Part shown: piece by piece, positions 1-12,491 of the stretch
How positions within the stretch are numbered: the first letter of the stretch is position 1
Layout: each line of letters begins with the position of its first letter
Source of the DNA: Xanthomonas massiliensis
GTDB lineage: Bacteria; Pseudomonadota; Gammaproteobacteria; Xanthomonadales; Xanthomonadaceae
Assembly: GCF_900018785.1 (NCBI RefSeq)
Contig: NZ_FCOY01000006.1
Coordinates: 992,001 to 1,056,000 of the forward strand
DNA: 64,000 nucleotides
Reading direction: 5' to 3'
Notes under the pieces: generated by a model
What the model was told of the DNA's origin: nothing
Seen by the model: only the letters and a program-made list of their open reading frames with translations
Databases searched by the model: none
Program-made: the position numbers and the translations under genes

Positions 1-600
1 ACGCTCTCGCGCCTGGCGCGGGCCATCGAGTACCGCGACATCGGCACCAGCGCGTTCCTGGAGCGGATGTCGCGCGTGGCCGGGTTGATCGCCGAGCAGT
101 TGGGGTTGTCGGAGGACGAGGCGCGGCTGATCGAGATGGCCGCGCCGCTGCACGACATGGGCAAGATCGCCATTCCCGACGCGATCCTGCTCAAGGCCGG
201 GCCGCTCACCGACGAGGAACGCATGGTCATGCGCCGGCATCCGCGCATCGGCTACGAACTGCTCAGCGGCAGCCGCAACCGCTTCATCCAGATCGGGGCG
301 CTGATCGCGCTGCGCCACCACGAGCGCTACGACGGCAGCGGCTATCCGGACGGCCTGGTCGGGGAAGCCATCCCGCTGGAAGCCCGCATCGTGGCCGTGG
401 CGGACGTGTTCGACGCGCTGCTCTCGCCGCGCCCGTACAAGCCGGCCTGGACGGTGGACGCCGCGCTGGCCTACCTGTACGCCCAGCGCGGCCGCCTGTT
501 CGACCCGCATTGCGTGGAGGCCTTGCTCAAGGCCAAGGATCGCCTGCTGGAGATATGCCAGCAGTGCTCCATCGCCAGCAGCCGGCCGGCGGCATCATGA
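1..600 (+). CDS. rpfG: RpfG, HD-GYP cyclic-di-GMP phosphodiesterase response regulator (5' end missing)
   Basis: The reading frame is open from the first base of the window, so the N-terminal receiver domain lies upstream and only the HD-GYP domain is seen. Visible motifs are the metal-binding LHDMGK, the HHERYDGSGYP loop that gives the family its GYP name, and IPLEARIVAVADVFDAL. In the known Rpf system RpfG is phosphorylated by RpfC when DSF is sensed and hydrolyses cyclic di-GMP. The stop TGA (598-600) overlaps the rpfC ATG (597-599), so the two are translationally coupled. No rpfH lies between them. Identity is based on domain plus context. Confidence 0.95.
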   Translation, partial: TLSRLARAIEYRDIGTSAFLERMSRVAGLIAEQLGLSEDEARLIEMAAPLHDMGKIAIPDAILLKAGPLTDEERMVMRRHPRIGYELLSGSRNRFIQIGALIALRHHERYDGSGYPDGLVGEAIPLEARIVAVADVFDALLSPRPYKPAWTVDAALAYLYAQRGRLFDPHCVEALLKAKDRLLEICQQCSIASSRPAAS

Positions 601-2765
601 ATCCCGGCGTCTGGTACGGGTTGCGTGATCGACTGCGGCGCCGCGCCGACAGCGAACATGGCCAGGCGTTCACCCGTGTTGCCATGGTCACCACGATCCT
701 GGCCTATGAACTGCTGTCCCGCGACCACTGGGGCGCCGCACAAAGAAATTTCGACTACGTCGTTGCCTTGACGGTGATCTCCCTGTGCCTGGCGTTGGCG
801 CTGCTGGGCTGGCTGCTGTGGCGGCCGCAGCGCTCGGACTTCCGGCGCGTGGTGGGCATGTTGGCCGACTACGGCCTGATGGCCATGGCCATGAGCGCGG
901 TAGGCAAGCCCATGGCCTGGATCTACGTCGTTGTGATGTGGGTCACCATCGGCAACGGACTGCGCTATGGCAACCGCTACCTCATGCTGGCGGTGGGCCT
1001 GTCGCTGGCCAGCTTCGGTTTCACGCTGGCCACCAATACCTATTGGCACGAGAACCTCTCGCTCGGCCTTGGCCTGTTGGCCGGCCTGGCGGCGATCCCG
1101 TTGTACCTGTCGCGCTTGCTGCTCGCGCTGACCCGGGCCACGGAGGAGGCCCGCCGTGCCAGCGAAGCCAAGAGCCGCTTCCTGGCCAACATGAGCCACG
1201 AGTTCCGCACGCCGCTCAATGGCCTGTCCGGCATGGCCGAGGTCCTGGCCACCACGCGCCTGGACGATGAACAGCGCGAGTGCCTGAATACCATCCAGGC
1301 ATCCACGCGCAGCCTGCTGGCGCTGGTGGAGGAGGTGCTGGACATATCCGCCATCGAGGCCGGCAAGGCACGACTGAATCGCCAGGACTTCTCGCTGCGC
1401 GAAGTGCTCGACGCGGTGGGCTTGATCCTGGAGCCGCAGGCGCGTGCCCATGGCCTGGCCTACGTGGCGAACGTGGACGCGGACGTGCCCGATCGTCTGT
1501 TCGGGGATGCGGATCACCTGCGCCAGATCCTGTTGAACCTGGCCGGCAACGGCATCAAGTTCACCGACCGCGGCGGTGTAACGGTGCAGGTGCGCACGCT
1601 GCATTCGAAGGAAGGCAGCGCCATCTGGTTGCGGGTGGAGATCGCCGACACCGGTATCGGTATCCCGGCGGCGATGCGGGACAGGATCTTCGATGCCTTC
1701 GAACAGGGCGATGCCGGGTTGTCGCGGCGCTATCAGGGCAGCGGCCTGGGCACCACCATCGCGAAGGGGTTGGTGGAGGCGCTCGGTGGCAACATCGGGC
1801 TGGAGGCCAATGTGCCGCAGGGCAGTCGTTTCTGGGTCGAGTTGCCGTTCGAGCCGGGAACGCCGGTATCGATGCTGGCGGCACGCCAGGCCGAGGCGGA
1901 CAAGCACGGGGCGAACGTCATCGCCTTCTCGGACCCATTCCTGCGCCATCGTGCACGCGTGCGCAGCATGCACATCCTGGTCGCCGACGACAACGAGGCC
2001 AACCGCATGGTCTTGGAACGCCTGTTGCAGAAGGCCGGCCACCGCGTAGGCAGCATGCCGGGAGGCGAGCCGGTACTCGATGCGCTGGTCGAAGGCGATT
2101 ACGACGCGGCCATCATCGACTTGCACATGCCGGGCATGAGCGGCCTCGACATGCTGCGCCAATTGAAGATGCTGCAGGTTTCGGGGGCCCCGCAGGTTCC
2201 GGTGATCGTGCTCAGCGCGGACGTGACGCCCGAGTCGATCCGCCGTTGCGAGCAGGCCGGTGCCCGTGCGTTCCTGCCCAAGCCGGTAGTGGCGTCGCGG
2301 TTGCTGGACACGCTGGCCGAAGTCGCCGCCACGCAGTCCAGTGCCCGTGGGCTGGTGGCGGCACCCCCACCGGCGGAGACGGGCGGTGGCACCGACATGG
2401 CGCTGGATCCGAGCGTGCTCGACGAGTTGGCCGAGCTGGGTCTGGGTGCGGAATTCGAACGCGAATTCATCGGCCAGTGCCTGGGCGATGCGGCGCGCTG
2501 CATGGCCGCGCTCGAAGTGGCCGGCCAGCAGCAGGCGTGGGAGACGATGCGCGAACAGGCCCACGCGCTCAAGGGCATTGCCGGCAACCTCGGCATGCCG
2601 CGACTGGCACGGCATGCCGGGGAACTGATGCGGTTGCAGGACTGGCAGTTGCGCTCGGAATGGACTCGCCGGCTCAAGGACCTCGGTTCGGCACAGGAAG
2701 AAGGGCAACGGGCGCTCGCGCGGCGTCGTGGGCAAAGCGATTCGCAGGGCAGCAGTGTTCCGTGA
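597..2765 (+). CDS. rpfC: RpfC, hybrid sensor histidine kinase for DSF
   Basis: A 722-residue membrane hybrid kinase, close to the roughly 726 residues of Xanthomonas RpfC. Hydrophobic segments fill about residues 28-175. Then come a HisKA domain with the phospho-accepting His201 in ANMSHEFRTPLNG, an ATPase domain (DTGIGIP, GSGLGTTIAK), a receiver starting near residue 458 with Asp508 in IIDLHMPG and the conserved KP at 561-562, and a C-terminal HPt domain with His656 in QAHALKG. It senses DSF, phosphorylates RpfG and is known to restrain RpfF by binding it. The start ATG lies inside the rpfG stop. Its 3' end faces rpfF across a strong hairpin. Confidence 0.96.
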   Translation: MNPGVWYGLRDRLRRRADSEHGQAFTRVAMVTTILAYELLSRDHWGAAQRNFDYVVALTVISLCLALALLGWLLWRPQRSDFRRVVGMLADYGLMAMAMSAVGKPMAWIYVVVMWVTIGNGLRYGNRYLMLAVGLSLASFGFTLATNTYWHENLSLGLGLLAGLAAIPLYLSRLLLALTRATEEARRASEAKSRFLANMSHEFRTPLNGLSGMAEVLATTRLDDEQRECLNTIQASTRSLLALVEEVLDISAIEAGKARLNRQDFSLREVLDAVGLILEPQARAHGLAYVANVDADVPDRLFGDADHLRQILLNLAGNGIKFTDRGGVTVQVRTLHSKEGSAIWLRVEIADTGIGIPAAMRDRIFDAFEQGDAGLSRRYQGSGLGTTIAKGLVEALGGNIGLEANVPQGSRFWVELPFEPGTPVSMLAARQAEADKHGANVIAFSDPFLRHRARVRSMHILVADDNEANRMVLERLLQKAGHRVGSMPGGEPVLDALVEGDYDAAIIDLHMPGMSGLDMLRQLKMLQVSGAPQVPVIVLSADVTPESIRRCEQAGARAFLPKPVVASRLLDTLAEVAATQSSARGLVAAPPPAETGGGTDMALDPSVLDELAELGLGAEFEREFIGQCLGDAARCMAALEVAGQQQAWETMREQAHALKGIAGNLGMPRLARHAGELMRLQDWQLRSEWTRRLKDLGSAQEEGQRALARRRGQSDSQGSSVP

Positions 2766-2770
2766 ATGCC

Positions 2771-2799
2771 GGCGGCAGCCGTGGGCAGCGGCTGCCGCC
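2771..2799. terminator. Bidirectional hairpin between rpfC and rpfF
   Basis: A perfect 10-bp inverted repeat (GGCGGCAGCC / GGCTGCCGCC) with a 9-nt loop fills the 42-bp gap between the two convergent genes. There is no long T-run on either side, so it could stop transcription from both directions only imperfectly. Confidence 0.6.
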
Positions 2800-2807
2800 C
2801 ATGACGT

Positions 2808-3668
2808 TCATGCCGATTGGCGGGTGGCGCGACGCGCCTGGGCCTTGACCAGCCGGTCCATCACGCGCAGCTGCTTTTCTTCCAGCAGCAGGGCGGTGTC
2901 CACCCACACGCGCGTGATGTCGATCAGCTCCTCGTAGCTCACCGGCGAGGACAGGCGCCGCACCGCGTTCATCGCCCGGTAGGCGGTCGGGGCACGCTGC
3001 TGCTGGCGCACCAGTTCGCGCACGGCATCCTCGCCCTCGCCGCGTGGCACCAGGACATCGACGATGCCCATCGCATGCATTTCCTGGCTGCTGTACACGC
3101 GGCCTTCCAGGATCAGCTTCTCCGCCAGCTGCGGCGAGACCCGGCGGGTGAGGTAGGAATAGGCGCCCATGCCCGGGAACAGGCCGAACAACACTTCCGG
3201 CAGACCCATGTTCACGTCTTCCTCGGCGACGATGGTGTGGCAGGCCAGGGCCATCTCCAGGCCGCCTCCCAGGGCGTCGCCCTGCAACAGGGCAATCGTA
3301 CGGAAGCTGCCATCCAGGCCTTCATGGAAACGATGCACGCCATCCACGCAGCTGCGGGCGTAATCGAACAGGGCCTGGTGGTCACCGCGGCGGATCAGGG
3401 CGGCGAAGACTTCCAGGTCGCCGCCGAGATTGAAGGCATCGGCATCGGAGGCCAGTACCAGGCTGCGGATCTGGCGTGGCTGCGCAGGCTGGGTGCGGCA
3501 CAGCGTGTCCAGGCAAGCGTGCATTTCGCGCATCAACGCCGGGCGGAAGCAGGGACGCACGCCATTGTCGGCGTCGGCATGCATGTGGAGCCAGTGGGCA
3601 TCGCCGGACTGGCTGGACTCGAAGCGGACGGTGGAACGGACAGGGCGCAGGGTTTCGATCATGCTCAT
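2808..3668 (-). CDS. rpfF: RpfF, DSF synthase (crotonase fold)
   Basis: A 286-residue enoyl-CoA hydratase/isomerase-fold protein that makes the cis-2-unsaturated fatty acid signal DSF from acyl-ACP by dehydration and thioester cleavage. The two catalytic glutamates known from Xanthomonas RpfF are recognisable as Glu138 in GGGLEMA and Glu158 in LPEVLFG, exactly 20 residues apart as in the family. The oxyanion-hole GDALGGG precedes them. The first ATG (3666-3668, protein MSMIET) was chosen because GAGGAC stands at ribosome-binding distance. rpfB lies upstream on the same strand but is separated by a terminator, so rpfF probably has its own promoter in the roughly 110 bp before its start. Confidence 0.95.
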   Translation of the reverse strand: MSMIETLRPVRSTVRFESSQSGDAHWLHMHADADNGVRPCFRPALMREMHACLDTLCRTQPAQPRQIRSLVLASDADAFNLGGDLEVFAALIRRGDHQALFDYARSCVDGVHRFHEGLDGSFRTIALLQGDALGGGLEMALACHTIVAEEDVNMGLPEVLFGLFPGMGAYSYLTRRVSPQLAEKLILEGRVYSSQEMHAMGIVDVLVPRGEGEDAVRELVRQQQRAPTAYRAMNAVRRLSSPVSYEELIDITRVWVDTALLLEEKQLRVMDRLVKAQARRATRQSA

Positions 3669-3766
3669 GGTGGGTCGTCCTCGAAGAATGCCCGCGAAGA
3701 GGGGGAAGTGCGTGGGCGGCGGGCGTGGCGTGCTCCACGCGCCGATGCTACCCCGCGCCGGTCGCA

Positions 3767-3803
3767 GGAAAAGCAACGGGGAGCTCCCTGCGGAAGCTCC
3801 CCG
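3767..3803 (-). terminator. Rho-independent terminator of rpfB
   Basis: Read leftward, a perfect 9-bp stem (CGGGGAGCT / AGCTCCCCG, loop 9 nt) lies 38 bp after the rpfB stop and is followed by TTGCTTTTCC. It should separate rpfB transcription from rpfF. Confidence 0.75.
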
Positions 3804-3840
3804 TCGAGGTGGACCCGGCCGGTCCGTCCGGCCACGTGCT

Positions 3841-5541
3841 TCAGTGCGGCGCAGGCGATTGCCCGGGCGGCGCATCGCGCAGCTCGCGGCGCAGGATCTT
3901 GCCGACGTTGGTCTTGGGCAGCTCGCTGCGGAATTCGACGATGCGCGGGTGCTTGTAGCCGGTCAGGTTGGCGCGGGCGTACTCCTTGACCTGTTCCTCG
4001 GTGAGGTTCGGGTCCTTGCGCACGATCACCACCTTGACCACCTCGCCGGAGCGTTCGCTGGGCACGCCCACCGCGCCCACCTCGAGCACGCCCGGCATGG
4101 CCGCGATGACGTCCTCGACCTCGTTGGGGTACACGTTGAAGCCGGATACCAGGATCATGTCCTTCTTGCGGTCGACGATGTAGAAGAAGCCCTTCTCGTC
4201 CATCCGCGCGATGTCGCCGGTATGCAGCCAGCCGTCGGCGTCGATCGCCTTGGCGGTCTCCTCCGGCCGGCGCCAGTAGCCCTTCATCACCTGCGGGCCG
4301 CGGATGCACAGCTCGCCGGCCTGGCCGACGGGCAGGACATGGCCCTCGTCGTCCTTGATGCAGGCGTCGGTGGAGGGGATCGGCAGGCCGATCGAGCCGT
4401 TGTACTCCTTCAGGTCCAGCGGGTTGATGCAGGCCGCCGGCGAGGTCTCGGTCAGGCCGTAGGCCTCCACCAGCGTGACCCCGGTGACCTGCTTCCAGCG
4501 CTCGGCCACGGTGCGTTGCACCGCCATGCCGCCACCCAGGGTGACCTTGAGCGAGGAGAAATCCAGCTTGTCGAAGCCGGGGGTGTTGAGCAGGCCGTTG
4601 AACAGCGTGTTCACGCCCGTGATCGAGGTGAAGCGGATCTTGGACAGCTCCTTGACGAAGCCGGGCATATCGCGCGGATTGGTGATCAGGTGGTTCAGCC
4701 CGCCGAGCTTCATGAACACCAGGCAGTTCGCGGTCAACGCGAAGATGTGGTACAGCGGCAGCGCGGTGATGACGACCTCGTGGCCTTCCTTCAGTTCGCC
4801 GCTGGCCGAGATCCAGGCCGAGGCCTGCTGCATGTTGGCCACCAGGTTGCGATGGGTGAGCATCGCCCCCTTGGCCACGCCGGTGGTGCCGCCGGTGTAC
4901 TGCAGGAAGGCGATGTCGCCCGGTTCGATGTCCACCTGCGGCACGGCGTGGCGGGCACCCAGCGCCAGCGCCTCGCGGAAGCGGATCGCGCCGGGGACGT
5001 GGTAGTCCGGCACCATCTTCTTGACGTACTTGAGCGCGAAGTTGATCAGCGCTCCCTTGGGGAAACCGAGCAGGTCGCCCAGGCCGGTGGTGATCACCTG
5101 CCTGACCGGGGTCTGGCCGATCACCTTCTCGACGTTGTCGCCGAAATTGTCGATGGCCACCAGCACCGAGGCGCCGGCGTCCTCGAGCTGGTGCTGCAGC
5201 TCGCGCGCGGTATACAGCGGGTTGACGTTGACCACGGTCAGGCCGGCGCGCAGGGTGCCGAACACGGCGATCGGGTACTGCAGGCAGTTGGGCATCATCA
5301 CCGCCACGCGGTCGCCCTTCTTGAGCTGCAGTTCGCCCAGCAGGTAGGCCGCGAACCGATCCACCAGCGCGTCCAGCTCGGCGTAGGTCAGGGTCTTGCC
5401 GAAGTTGCTGTAGGCGGGGCGGTCGCCGAAGCGGGAGACCGAATGGGCGAACACGTCCGGGATCGAGCGGTACGCATCGACGTCCACCTCGGCGGGGACG
5501 CCGGCCGGGTAGCTCGCGAGCCAGGGTTTGTCTTCTTGCAT
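3841..5541 (-). CDS. rpfB: RpfB, long-chain fatty acyl-CoA ligase
   Basis: A 566-residue ANL-superfamily ligase that activates fatty acids with ATP and CoA. In xanthomonads RpfB processes free fatty acids for DSF synthesis and turns over DSF. The AMP-binding signature [15 protein letters not shown] is near residue 215, the second core motif [10 protein letters not shown] near residue 365, and the hinge/lysine region [21 protein letters not shown] near residue 460. The C-terminal catalytic lysine region [12 protein letters not shown] is present. The start at 5541 has a strong GGAGGGGG ribosome site. It lies between rpfF and a divergent lipoprotein gene, as in the rpfB-rpfF arrangement of related species. 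Confidence 0.95.
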   Translation of the reverse strand: MQEDKPWLASYPAGVPAEVDVDAYRSIPDVFAHSVSRFGDRPAYSNFGKTLTYAELDALVDRFAAYLLGELQLKKGDRVAVMMPNCLQYPIAVFGTLRAGLTVVNVNPLYTARELQHQLEDAGASVLVAIDNFGDNVEKVIGQTPVRQVITTGLGDLLGFPKGALINFALKYVKKMVPDYHVPGAIRFREALALGARHAVPQVDIEPGDIAFLQYTGGTTGVAKGAMLTHRNLVANMQQASAWISASGELKEGHEVVITALPLYHIFALTANCLVFMKLGGLNHLITNPRDMPGFVKELSKIRFTSITGVNTLFNGLLNTPGFDKLDFSSLKVTLGGGMAVQRTVAERWKQVTGVTLVEAYGLTETSPAACINPLDLKEYNGSIGLPIPSTDACIKDDEGHVLPVGQAGELCIRGPQVMKGYWRRPEETAKAIDADGWLHTGDIARMDEKGFFYIVDRKKDMILVSGFNVYPNEVEDVIAAMPGVLEVGAVGVPSERSGEVVKVVIVRKDPNLTEEQVKEYARANLTGYKHPRIVEFRSELPKTNVGKILRRELRDAPPGQSPAPH

Positions 5542-5640
5542 GGTTGGCCCCCCTCCAGGGAAAGATGTGGAGGCGCCACCGGCCGGCGGCGCCTAAACTG
5601 CAGCAGCATACCGCTGCGAATGGTAAACGCGAAGCCACCC

Positions 5641-6078
5641 ATGACGACGAAATTCCGCTTCCTCCCGTGGCTGCTGCTCGCCTGCCTGGCCCTGCTGGCG
5701 GCCTGCCAACCCGCCGCGCCCGAAGCGCGGTTGCGCGGCACGATCGAGGGGATGCAGCACGCGCTCGAGCAGGGACGGCCGCGTGACTTCATGGCCGCCG
5801 TCGCCCCGGATTTTGCCGGCAATGGCGGCATGGACCGTGCTGCGCTGCACAACCTGCTGCGGGCGCAGCTGCTGGCGCATGCGCGCTTGGGCGCGACCCT
5901 CGGGCCGCTGCAGGTCCGGATCGACGGGACCACGGCGACCGTGGAGTCGCGGGTACTGCTGACCGGCGGCGGCGAACGCGGGCTGCCCGACAGTGCCGGC
6001 GCCTACCGCTTGACCACCGGCTGGCGCGAGGTGGATGGCGACTGGCAGGTCTACTACGCCCGCTGGGAGCCCTGGTAG
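5641..6078 (+). CDS. Small predicted lipoprotein, NTF2/SnoaL-like
   Basis: A 145-residue protein with a charged N-terminus, a hydrophobic stretch (FLPWLLLACLALLAAC) and a lipobox cysteine near residue 20, so it is probably a lipoprotein. The mature part, with a predicted helix and then the ending GGWREVDGDWQVYYARWEP-like strand pattern, resembles proteins with a nuclear-transport-factor-2 fold, but no catalytic residues are identifiable. An in-frame ATG at 5620 is a possible alternative start; 5641 gives a more typical signal peptide. It diverges from rpfB and converges on acnA. The role is unknown. Confidence 0.8.
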   Translation: MTTKFRFLPWLLLACLALLAACQPAAPEARLRGTIEGMQHALEQGRPRDFMAAVAPDFAGNGGMDRAALHNLLRAQLLAHARLGATLGPLQVRIDGTTATVESRVLLTGGGERGLPDSAGAYRLTTGWREVDGDWQVYYARWEPW

Positions 6079-6141
6079 ACGCCGCGCGCAGGGGCGCGTG
6101 GGCCCCGCGCTCGCCGGGATGCCGCGACGCCGTCGCGGGCC

Positions 6142-8904
<2,763 letters not shown>

Positions 8905-8992
8905 GGCACAACTCCTATGGCGATGGGCTCTAGGGATGGCCGCGATTGTGGCCCGGCGCGCGTGGGCGCGGCGTCCTCGTCGTGGCGACGCG

Positions 8993-9031
8993 TTGAGTAT
9001 GCGCCGCCCGGTATGTATAATCCATGCATAC
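8993..9031 (+). promoter_or_regulatory. Promoter and operator of the vapBC operon
   Basis: A TTGAGT -35 box (8993-8998) and a perfect TATAAT -10 box (9016-9021) are separated by exactly 17 bp. The -10 box sits in an imperfect palindrome at 9011-9031 with arms GTATGTAT and ATGCATAC around a 5-bp centre (seven of eight positions pair). Toxin-antitoxin operons are usually autorepressed by the antitoxin binding such a site, so this is the likely operator. Confidence 0.7.
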
Positions 9032-9049
9032 TTCATGGGGCGTACCGAT

Positions 9050-9292
9050 ATGGAAGCCACCGTGGCCGAGCGCGGCCAGATCACCCTGCCCAAGGCGGTG
9101 CGCGATGCGCTCGGCCTGACCAAGGGCACGCTGCTCAAGGTCGAGCTCGACGGCAGCCGCATCATCCTGCGCAAGAGCGTGGACGATGCCATTTCCCGGG
9201 TGCGCGGCAAGTTCGCGCTGGACGGCTTCGAATCGGCCGAGCAGGCCGTGCGCGCCAGCCGCGACGCCGGCAACGGGCCGGAAGACGCCTGA
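9050..9292 (+). CDS. vapB: AbrB/MazE-type antitoxin, VapB-like
   Basis: An 80-residue protein starting with a swapped-hairpin AbrB DNA-binding domain ([19 protein letters not shown], then [16 protein letters not shown]). The C-terminal tail is acidic and polar, as expected for the part that wraps the toxin. An in-frame ATG at 9035 would add five residues and cannot be excluded; 9050 matches the usual start of the domain. It ends 7 bp before the PIN-domain toxin gene, the normal antitoxin-first order. It should neutralise the toxin and repress its own promoter. Confidence 0.88.
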   Translation: MEATVAERGQITLPKAVRDALGLTKGTLLKVELDGSRIILRKSVDDAISRVRGKFALDGFESAEQAVRASRDAGNGPEDA

Positions 9293-9299
9293 TCCGCGC

Positions 9300-9698
9300 A
9301 TGATCGCCGTCGATTCCCCGGTCCTGATCGAACTGCTCGCCGACCGCCCGCAGGCCGACGCGGTCGAGGCCTGCCTGCGCCAGTGCCTGGTGGACGGTCG
9401 CGTGGTGGTCTGCGACACCGTCCTGGCCGAGATCAGCGCTGCCCTGCGCGGCGGGGCCGAGGTGCTGGGCGCGCTGGAGGAGATGGGCGTCCACTTCGAC
9501 GCGCTGGAGGCCAAGTCGGCCCTGCGCGCCGGCGAGATGCTGCGCCGCCATCGCCAGCGCGGTGGCGGCGGCCGCAGCATCGACGACTTCCTGGTCGGCG
9601 CCCATGCCCTGTTGCAGTGCGACGGGCTGGTCACCTGGAACGCCACCTTCTACCGCGACTACTTCAAGGGCCTGAAGCTGATCGTGCCGCAAGCCTGA
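9300..9698 (+). CDS. vapC: PIN-domain ribonuclease toxin, VapC-like
   Basis: A 132-residue PIN-domain protein. The acidic metal-binding residues of the family are recognisable: Asp5 in IAVDSPVL, Glu near residue 44 in TVLAEISA, and Asp residues in [12 protein letters not shown] near position 98, followed by [16 protein letters not shown]. VapC toxins cleave tRNA or rRNA; the target of this one is unknown. It is co-transcribed with the upstream antitoxin. The pair sits between acnA and acnB, an unusual place, and looks like an inserted module because the two aconitases face away from it. Confidence 0.9.
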   Translation: MIAVDSPVLIELLADRPQADAVEACLRQCLVDGRVVVCDTVLAEISAALRGGAEVLGALEEMGVHFDALEAKSALRAGEMLRRHRQRGGGGRSIDDFLVGAHALLQCDGLVTWNATFYRDYFKGLKLIVPQA

Positions 9699-9742
9699 GC
9701 CCATCCCACCGAATCCTGTCCGCAAGTCCGGAGTTGCCATCC

Positions 9743-12334
9743 ATGTTGGAAGCCTATCGCCACCACGCCGCCGAACGCGCCGCGCTCGGCATCCCGCCGC
9801 TGCCGCTGAACGCCCAGCAGACCGCCGACCTGATCGAGCTGCTGAAGAACCCGCCGGCCGGCGAATCCGAGTTCCTGCTCGACCTGTTCACCCACCGTGT
9901 GCCGGCCGGCGTGGACGACGCCGCCAAGGTCAAGGCCAGCTACCTGGCCGCGCTGGCCTTCGGCAGCGAGAAGAACGCGCTGATCTCGCGCGAGCGCGCC
10001 ACCGAGCTGCTGGGCACCATGCTCGGCGGCTACAACGTCGCGCCGCTGGTCGAGCTGCTCGACGACCCGCAGGTCGGCACCCTTGCCGCCGACGCGCTCA
10101 AGCACACCCTGCTGGTGTTCGATGCCTTCCACGACGTGCAGGAGAAGGCCGAGGCCGGCAACGCCAACGCCCAGGCCGTGCTAAAGAGCTGGGCCGAGGC
10201 CGAGTGGTTCACCAGCAAGCCGGAAGTGCCGCACAGCCTGACCGTCACCGTGTTCAAGGTGCCGGGCGAGACCAACACCGACGACCTGTCGCCGGCGCCC
10301 GACGCCACCACCCGCCCGGACATCCCGATGCACGCGCTGGCGATGCTGAAGAACAAGCGCGACGGCGCGCCGTTCGTGCCGGAGGAGGACGGCAAGCGCG
10401 GCCCGATCCAGGCCATCCTCGGCCTGAAGGACAAGGGCCACCTGGTCGCCTATGTCGGCGACGTGGTCGGCACCGGTTCCTCGCGCAAGTCCGCCACCAA
10501 TTCGGTGCTGTGGTGGACCGGGCAGGACATCCCCTACATCCCCAACAAGCGCTTCGGCGGCGTCTGCCTGGGCAGCAAGATCGCCCCGATCTTCTACAAC
10601 ACCATGGAAGACGCCGGCGCCCTGCCGATCGAGCTGGACGTCTCGCAGATGGACTACGGCGACGTCATCGAGCTGCGCCCGTACGAGGGCAAGGCGCTCA
10701 AGGACGGCAAGGTCATCGCCGAGTTCGCGCTCAAGAGCGAAGTGCTGCTGGACGAGGTACGCGCCGGCGGCCGCATCCCGCTGATCATCGGCCGCGGCCT
10801 GACCGCCAAGGCGCGCGAGGCGCTCAAGCTCCCGGCCACCGACCTGTTCCGCCTGCCGGTCAACCCGCCGGATACCGGCAAGGGCTTCACCCTGGCGCAG
10901 AAGCTGGTCGGCCGTGCCTGCGGCCTGCCGGAAGGCAAGGGCATGCGCCCGGGCACCTACTGCGAGCCGAGGATGACCTCGGTGGGTTCGCAGGACACCA
11001 CCGGCCCGATGACCCGCGACGAGCTCAAGGACCTGGCCTGCCTGGGCTTCTCGGCCGACCTGGTGATGCAGTCGTTCTGCCACACCGCGGCCTACCCCAA
11101 GCCGGTGGACGTGAAGACCCACCACACCCTGCCGGAGTTCATCTCCACCCGCGGCGGCGTCTCGCTGCGTCCCGGCGACGGCATCATCCACAGCTGGCTC
11201 AACCGCATGTTGCTGCCCGATACCGTCGGCACCGGCGGCGACTCGCACACCCGCTTCCCGATCGGCATCTCGTTCCCGGCCGGCTCGGGCCTGGTCGCCT
11301 TCGCCGCGGCCACCGGGGTGATGCCGCTGGACATGCCCGAGAGCGTGCTGGTGCGCTTCAAGGGCCAGATGCAGCCGGGCGTGACCCTGCGCGACCTGGT
11401 CCATGCGATCCCGCTGTACGCGATCAAGGCGGGCCTGCTGACGGTGGAGAAGAAGGGCAAGAAGAACATCTTCTCCGGCCGCATCCTGGAGATCGAGGGC
11501 CTGCCGGAGCTGAAAGTGGAGCAGGCCTTCGAGCTGGCCGATGCCTCGGCCGAGCGCTCGGCCGCCGGCTGCACCGTGCGCCTGGACAAGGCGCCGATCA
11601 TCGAATACCTCAACAGCAACATCACCCTGCTGAAGTGGATGATCGCCGAAGGCTATGCCGACGCGCGCACCCTGGCCCGCCGCATCAGGAAGATGGAGGA
11701 GTGGCTGGCCGACCCGCAGCTGCTCGAGCCGGATGCCGACGCCGAGTACGCGGCGGTCATCGAGATCGACCTGGCCGACATCCACGAGCCGATCGTGTGC
11801 TGCCCGAACGACCCGGACGATGCCAAGACCCTGTCCGACGTGGCCGGTGCCAAGATCGACGAGGTGTTCATCGGCTCGTGCATGACCAACATCGGCCACT
11901 TCCGCGCCGCCGCCAAGCTGCTGGAGGGCAAGCGCGACATCCCCACGCGCCTGTGGATCGCGCCACCGACCAAGATGGATGCCGCCGAGCTGACCAACGA
12001 GGGCATCTACGGCACCTTCGGTGCCTCCGGCGCGCGCATGGAGATGCCCGGCTGCTCGCTGTGCATGGGCAACCAGGCCCAGATCCGCGAGGGCGCCACG
12101 GCGATGTCGACCTCCACCCGCAACTTCCCCAACCGCCTGGGCCGCAACACCAACGTCTACCTGGGCTCGGCGGAGCTGGCGGCGATCTGCTCGCGGCTGG
12201 GCCGCATCCCGACCCGCGAGGAGTACATGGCCGACATCGGCGTGGTCAACGCCAACGGCGACAAGATCTACCGCTACATGAACTTCGACCGGATCGCCGA
12301 CTACAAGGACGTGGCCGACCAGGTCGCGGCCTGA
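9743..12334 (+). CDS. acnB: Aconitate hydratase B
   Basis: An 863-residue bifunctional aconitate hydratase / 2-methylisocitrate dehydratase. The N-terminal HEAT-like domain (residues 1-160) is followed by the swivel domain ([16 protein letters not shown]) and the catalytic domains with cluster cysteines in [10 protein letters not shown] and [10 protein letters not shown]. AcnB is usually the main TCA-cycle aconitase in growing cells. It begins 44 bp after the toxin gene, so it may partly depend on read-through from the vapBC promoter. A strong terminator follows. Confidence 0.96.
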   Translation: MLEAYRHHAAERAALGIPPLPLNAQQTADLIELLKNPPAGESEFLLDLFTHRVPAGVDDAAKVKASYLAALAFGSEKNALISRERATELLGTMLGGYNVAPLVELLDDPQVGTLAADALKHTLLVFDAFHDVQEKAEAGNANAQAVLKSWAEAEWFTSKPEVPHSLTVTVFKVPGETNTDDLSPAPDATTRPDIPMHALAMLKNKRDGAPFVPEEDGKRGPIQAILGLKDKGHLVAYVGDVVGTGSSRKSATNSVLWWTGQDIPYIPNKRFGGVCLGSKIAPIFYNTMEDAGALPIELDVSQMDYGDVIELRPYEGKALKDGKVIAEFALKSEVLLDEVRAGGRIPLIIGRGLTAKAREALKLPATDLFRLPVNPPDTGKGFTLAQKLVGRACGLPEGKGMRPGTYCEPRMTSVGSQDTTGPMTRDELKDLACLGFSADLVMQSFCHTAAYPKPVDVKTHHTLPEFISTRGGVSLRPGDGIIHSWLNRMLLPDTVGTGGDSHTRFPIGISFPAGSGLVAFAAATGVMPLDMPESVLVRFKGQMQPGVTLRDLVHAIPLYAIKAGLLTVEKKGKKNIFSGRILEIEGLPELKVEQAFELADASAERSAAGCTVRLDKAPIIEYLNSNITLLKWMIAEGYADARTLARRIRKMEEWLADPQLLEPDADAEYAAVIEIDLADIHEPIVCCPNDPDDAKTLSDVAGAKIDEVFIGSCMTNIGHFRAAAKLLEGKRDIPTRLWIAPPTKMDAAELTNEGIYGTFGASGARMEMPGCSLCMGNQAQIREGATAMSTSTRNFPNRLGRNTNVYLGSAELAAICSRLGRIPTREEYMADIGVVNANGDKIYRYMNFDRIADYKDVADQVAA

Positions 12335-12357
12335 TCGACCGGCGGTGAGGCGATGAA

Positions 12358-12390
12358 GGACGCCCGGCGGATGCCGGGCGTCCTTTTTTT
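12358..12390 (+). terminator. Rho-independent terminator of acnB
   Basis: A perfect 11-bp stem (GGACGCCCGGC / GCCGGGCGTCC) with a 4-nt loop runs straight into seven T residues, 23 bp after the acnB stop. Confidence 0.95.
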
Positions 12391-12491
12391 GTCCGGCGCG
12401 CGGGGGCCAGGCCGGTGACCGGGCGTCCGTGCGCCATGGGGCCGGGACCCGGGCCGTGTCCCGATTCGCCGACGCTGCCGGCCGGCCGCGC

